Positions 4,947-6,939 of a stretch of DNA of 6,939 nt are shown piece by piece (position 1 is the first letter of the stretch; every line of letters begins with the position of its first letter). The notes below the pieces were generated by a model. That model made no database searches, was not told the origin of the DNA, and saw only the letters and a program-made list of their open reading frames with translations. This DNA is from an uncultured Roseburia sp. Its GTDB lineage: Bacteria > Bacillota_A > Clostridia > Lachnospirales > Lachnospiraceae. The DNA lies in NCBI GenBank assembly GCA_900753715.1, contig CAAEAE010000138.1:1-6939 (forward strand), read 5' to 3'. The position numbers and the translations under genes are program-made.

Positions 4947-5786
4947 TTATCCTTTGACTGCTCCCTGCGCCATCCCGTTTACCATATCCTTCACGAGAAA
5001 GAAATATAAAATGATAATCGGCAGTGCAATAAAGACGCTTCCCGCCGCAAATCTTGCAAACTCCGTCTCATCTAAACTCATAAGCCCTACCGCCACCGTG
5101 TAGAGATTGCGCTCCTTTAACAGAAGCTTTGGCAGAATAAAATCGCTCCACGGCCAGGTAAACGACGTCAATGCCGTGTATACAAGAATCGGCTTTGAGA
5201 GCGGCAGATGGATTTTCGTAAAAATCTGAAAGCTGTTCGCACCGTCTATACGCGCCGCCTCGTCGATGGCTTTGGGAATCGTATCAAAAAAGCCTTTTTG
5301 CGTCAGATAGCCCATCGGCGCCCCTGCACTGTAAATCAGAATTAACCCCCACAGATGATTAATCAGGTTAAACTGCGTCATTAACAGATACACTGCCACC
5401 ATCCCCATAAACGATGGAAACATTCCAAGCACCATCGTAATTTTCATCATCGGTTTTCTCGCCCGGAATGTAAAACGGGACATCGTGTACGCCGTCAGAA
5501 TTACAAGTATCGTTCCGACAATGCAGCTTCCCGACGCCACAAACAGGGTATTTAAAAACCACTGCGGATAATTATATAACGAAGTGTCCGTAAACAGTTT
5601 TTCAAAGCTTGACAGACTGTACTCGTGTGGGAAGAATCCGTCAAACGAATAGATGGTTCCCGACTTTGAAAACGATGCCAGTATCAGCCAGAGGCAGGGA
5701 AAGAAAAAGACAAATGCCACGGCGATTAAAATCACATAGGTAAATGATGTTTCCACAATCGTTCCGATTGAATATTTTTTTCTCAT
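4947..5786 (-). CDS. malG: Maltose/maltodextrin-type ABC transporter permease MalG
   Basis: This is the second inner-membrane subunit of a carbohydrate ABC importer (CUT1 family). Its 279 residues form about six membrane helices (first at about 15-38). The permease EAA loop DEAARIDGANSFQIFTKIHL-P lies at about 175-195 (Glu176-Ala177-Ala178, Gly182, Leu194-Pro195), the contact site for the ATPase subunit. The C-terminus MAQGAVKG resembles MalG proteins, which favours maltose/maltodextrin over other sugars, but the substrate is not proven. AGGAGG (5797-5802) lies 10 bases before ATG. The start codon overlaps the malF stop in an ATGA, so the two are translationally coupled. It ends 12 bases before a strong terminator, making it the last gene of its operon. 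Confidence 0.92.
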   Translation of the reverse strand: MRKKYSIGTIVETSFTYVILIAVAFVFFFPCLWLILASFSKSGTIYSFDGFFPHEYSLSSFEKLFTDTSLYNYPQWFLNTLFVASGSCIVGTILVILTAYTMSRFTFRARKPMMKITMVLGMFPSFMGMVAVYLLMTQFNLINHLWGLILIYSAGAPMGYLTQKGFFDTIPKAIDEAARIDGANSFQIFTKIHLPLSKPILVYTALTSFTWPWSDFILPKLLLKERNLYTVAVGLMSLDETEFARFAAGSVFIALPIIILYFFLVKDMVNGMAQGAVKG

Positions 5787-6939
5787 TGGAAGGTATCCTC
5801 CTCTCGGTAAGATGGCGATTTTAAATAAATCGTCAGGGAAAGAATCGACGTAAACAGGAAAATCACAATACTGATGGCTGCCCCGATACAGTAATAGTTA
5901 TTGTCGATGGACAGGTTGTAAAGCCAGTTAATCAAAAGGTCTGTGTCGCTGGCAAGAAAATAACCGTCCAGATAAAGTCCCCCTCTTAAGAAATAGAAAA
6001 TACCGAAATTATTGAAATTTCCAATAAACTGCCCGATTAAAACCGGCATCGTGGAAAACAGGATAAACGGCATCGTAAGGCACCGGAACTGTTTCCCTCT
6101 GCTCGCTCCGTCCATGCGCGCCGCCTCAAACAGCGACATATCCCGGTTGGAAAGATGCCCCGTTGCAAGTAACATGATAGACGGCGTGCTAATCCAGCAG
6201 TTGACAAGCAGTCCGATAAGCCTTGCACTCCATTTCGCATCCAAATCCAGAAATCCGACTGCCGTTCCCCCTGCTGCCGTAATAAGCTGGTTGATAGGCC
6301 CGCCGTAGGAAAACATAAATTTAAATGCTAACAGCGTAATAAACCCCGGAATTGCATAAGCAAGCACCGGAAATGCCCGCCAGAACGCTTTTCCCTTCAC
6401 GCTCTCCTTATTTAACAGCAATGCAAGAAACAGTCCCGCGAAATAATTGAGTGCTGTCGAGACAACCGCCCACACGAGATTCCAGCCAAAAATCTTAAAA
6501 AATGTCGGTGCAAACTGTGATAAGGTCACAAGCCGTTTAAAATTGGAAAGTTCTACCCAGTCAACAAGCTCCGGCGGTACAATCGTTCCGCCGTAATTGG
6601 TAAATGCAATCAAAATCATAAACACAATCGGCAGAATATTAAACACACAGACGCCCAGAACCGGAATTACAAGCACCGTTGCATAAAATTTTCTATCCAG
6701 AAGCTGTGCCAGATCCTCCTTAAACGTTGCAAGATGCCGCCCCTCTTCCACCCGCTTTTGCATCCGGTAGGCATCCCGGATGCTGCTTACATATAAAAAC
6801 ACTGCGGTCAAAAGCACAATCCATGCAAAAATTCCCATTAAAAGCATGACAACCGAATTATCCCCGGCAATGCCAAGCCAGGTATCGCCCTTTTGTGTTC
6901 CAAGGGTAAAAAAACCTGCAAGGTCTGCCGCCCCTCTTC
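5783..6939 (-). CDS. malF: Maltose/maltodextrin-type ABC transporter permease MalF, 5' end cut off
   Basis: This is the first permease subunit, partner of MalG. The frame stays open from the stop at 5783 to the window edge. The ATG at 6847 is probably internal, because the 30 codons before it encode plausible MalF sequence (a DTWLGIAGDNSVV-type extracellular stretch before a helix) and no ribosome site precedes it. About 384 residues are visible. After the helix starting near 6847 come a basic linker (AYRMQKRVEEGRH), the helix VLVIPVLGVCVFNILPIVFM, ELVDWVELSNFKRL, and the EAA loop FEAARMDGASRGKQFRCLTMP. Then follow GNFNNFGIFYFLRGG, an outside loop with NWLYNLSIDNNYY, and a last helix. The N-terminal helices and the start lie beyond 6939, where a MalE-type binding protein would also be expected. 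The ATPase (MsmX/MalK) is not here, as is common in Firmicutes. Confidence 0.9.
   Translation of the reverse strand, partial: RGAADLAGFFTLGTQKGDTWLGIAGDNSVVMLLMGIFAWIVLLTAVFLYVSSIRDAYRMQKRVEEGRHLATFKEDLAQLLDRKFYATVLVIPVLGVCVFNILPIVFMILIAFTNYGGTIVPPELVDWVELSNFKRLVTLSQFAPTFFKIFGWNLVWAVVSTALNYFAGLFLALLLNKESVKGKAFWRAFPVLAYAIPGFITLLAFKFMFSYGGPINQLITAAGGTAVGFLDLDAKWSARLIGLLVNCWISTPSIMLLATGHLSNRDMSLFEAARMDGASRGKQFRCLTMPFILFSTMPVLIGQFIGNFNNFGIFYFLRGGLYLDGYFLASDTDLLINWLYNLSIDNNYYCIGAAISIVIFLFTSILSLTIYLKSPSYREEDTFQ

Overview
The window reads as a low-to-moderate GC Gram-positive chromosome, most likely Clostridia and probably Lachnospiraceae. The basis is purine-rich AAAGGAGG-type ribosome binding sites, near-consensus sigma-A promoters, U-tailed intrinsic terminators, a Gram-positive signal peptide, and the style of the MalFG, GreA and Hpt proteins. 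The family-level placement is inference, because no database search was possible. All recognisable genes lie on the minus strand except one tiny plus-strand gene.

Right end, read leftward on the minus strand: malF (cut by the window edge) and malG encode the two membrane permeases of a maltose/maltodextrin-type ABC importer. They overlap by 4 bases and end in a strong terminator at 4902-4934. A second minus-strand promoter is embedded in that terminator. It starts a tight five-gene cluster: a stand-alone histidine phosphotransfer (Hpt) protein, an Sfp-type phosphopantetheinyl transferase, a GreA-type transcript cleavage factor, MetF (methylenetetrahydrofolate reductase) and an unrecognised 151-residue protein. 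Gaps are only 6-31 bases and there is no internal terminator, so co-transcription is likely. The genes are functionally unrelated, which suggests a housekeeping cluster and not a pathway.

Middle: after a 129-base gap comes a 353-residue, tryptophan-rich polytopic membrane protein, probably of the uncharacterised DUF5692 family. It has its own promoter (TTGAAA-17-TAAAAT) and, just past the predicted start site, a palindrome that closely resembles operators of FadR-type GntR regulators.

Left part: positions 368-745 hold the most interesting structure. A 32-codon plus-strand gene (529-627) for a small hydrophobic peptide has a TTGCCA-17-TATAAT promoter, a structured leader of about 125 bases with possible anti-Shine-Dalgarno segments, and a strong ribosome binding site. 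It ends in a hairpin with U-tracts on both strands. A convergent minus-strand promoter (TTGACA with TAGTAT/TATAAT) lies just beyond, and would make a short RNA antisense to the end of the peptide mRNA. This is the layout of Fst/par-like type I toxin-antitoxin loci. The two convergent RNAs also share similar 5' sequences, forming an inverted repeat around the locus.

The left edge carries the first 68 codons of a secreted protein with a signal peptide and a Thr/Glu-rich segment, with its own promoter, and an intrinsic terminator upstream of that promoter. The window contains no tRNA, rRNA, CRISPR array or transposase that I can see.
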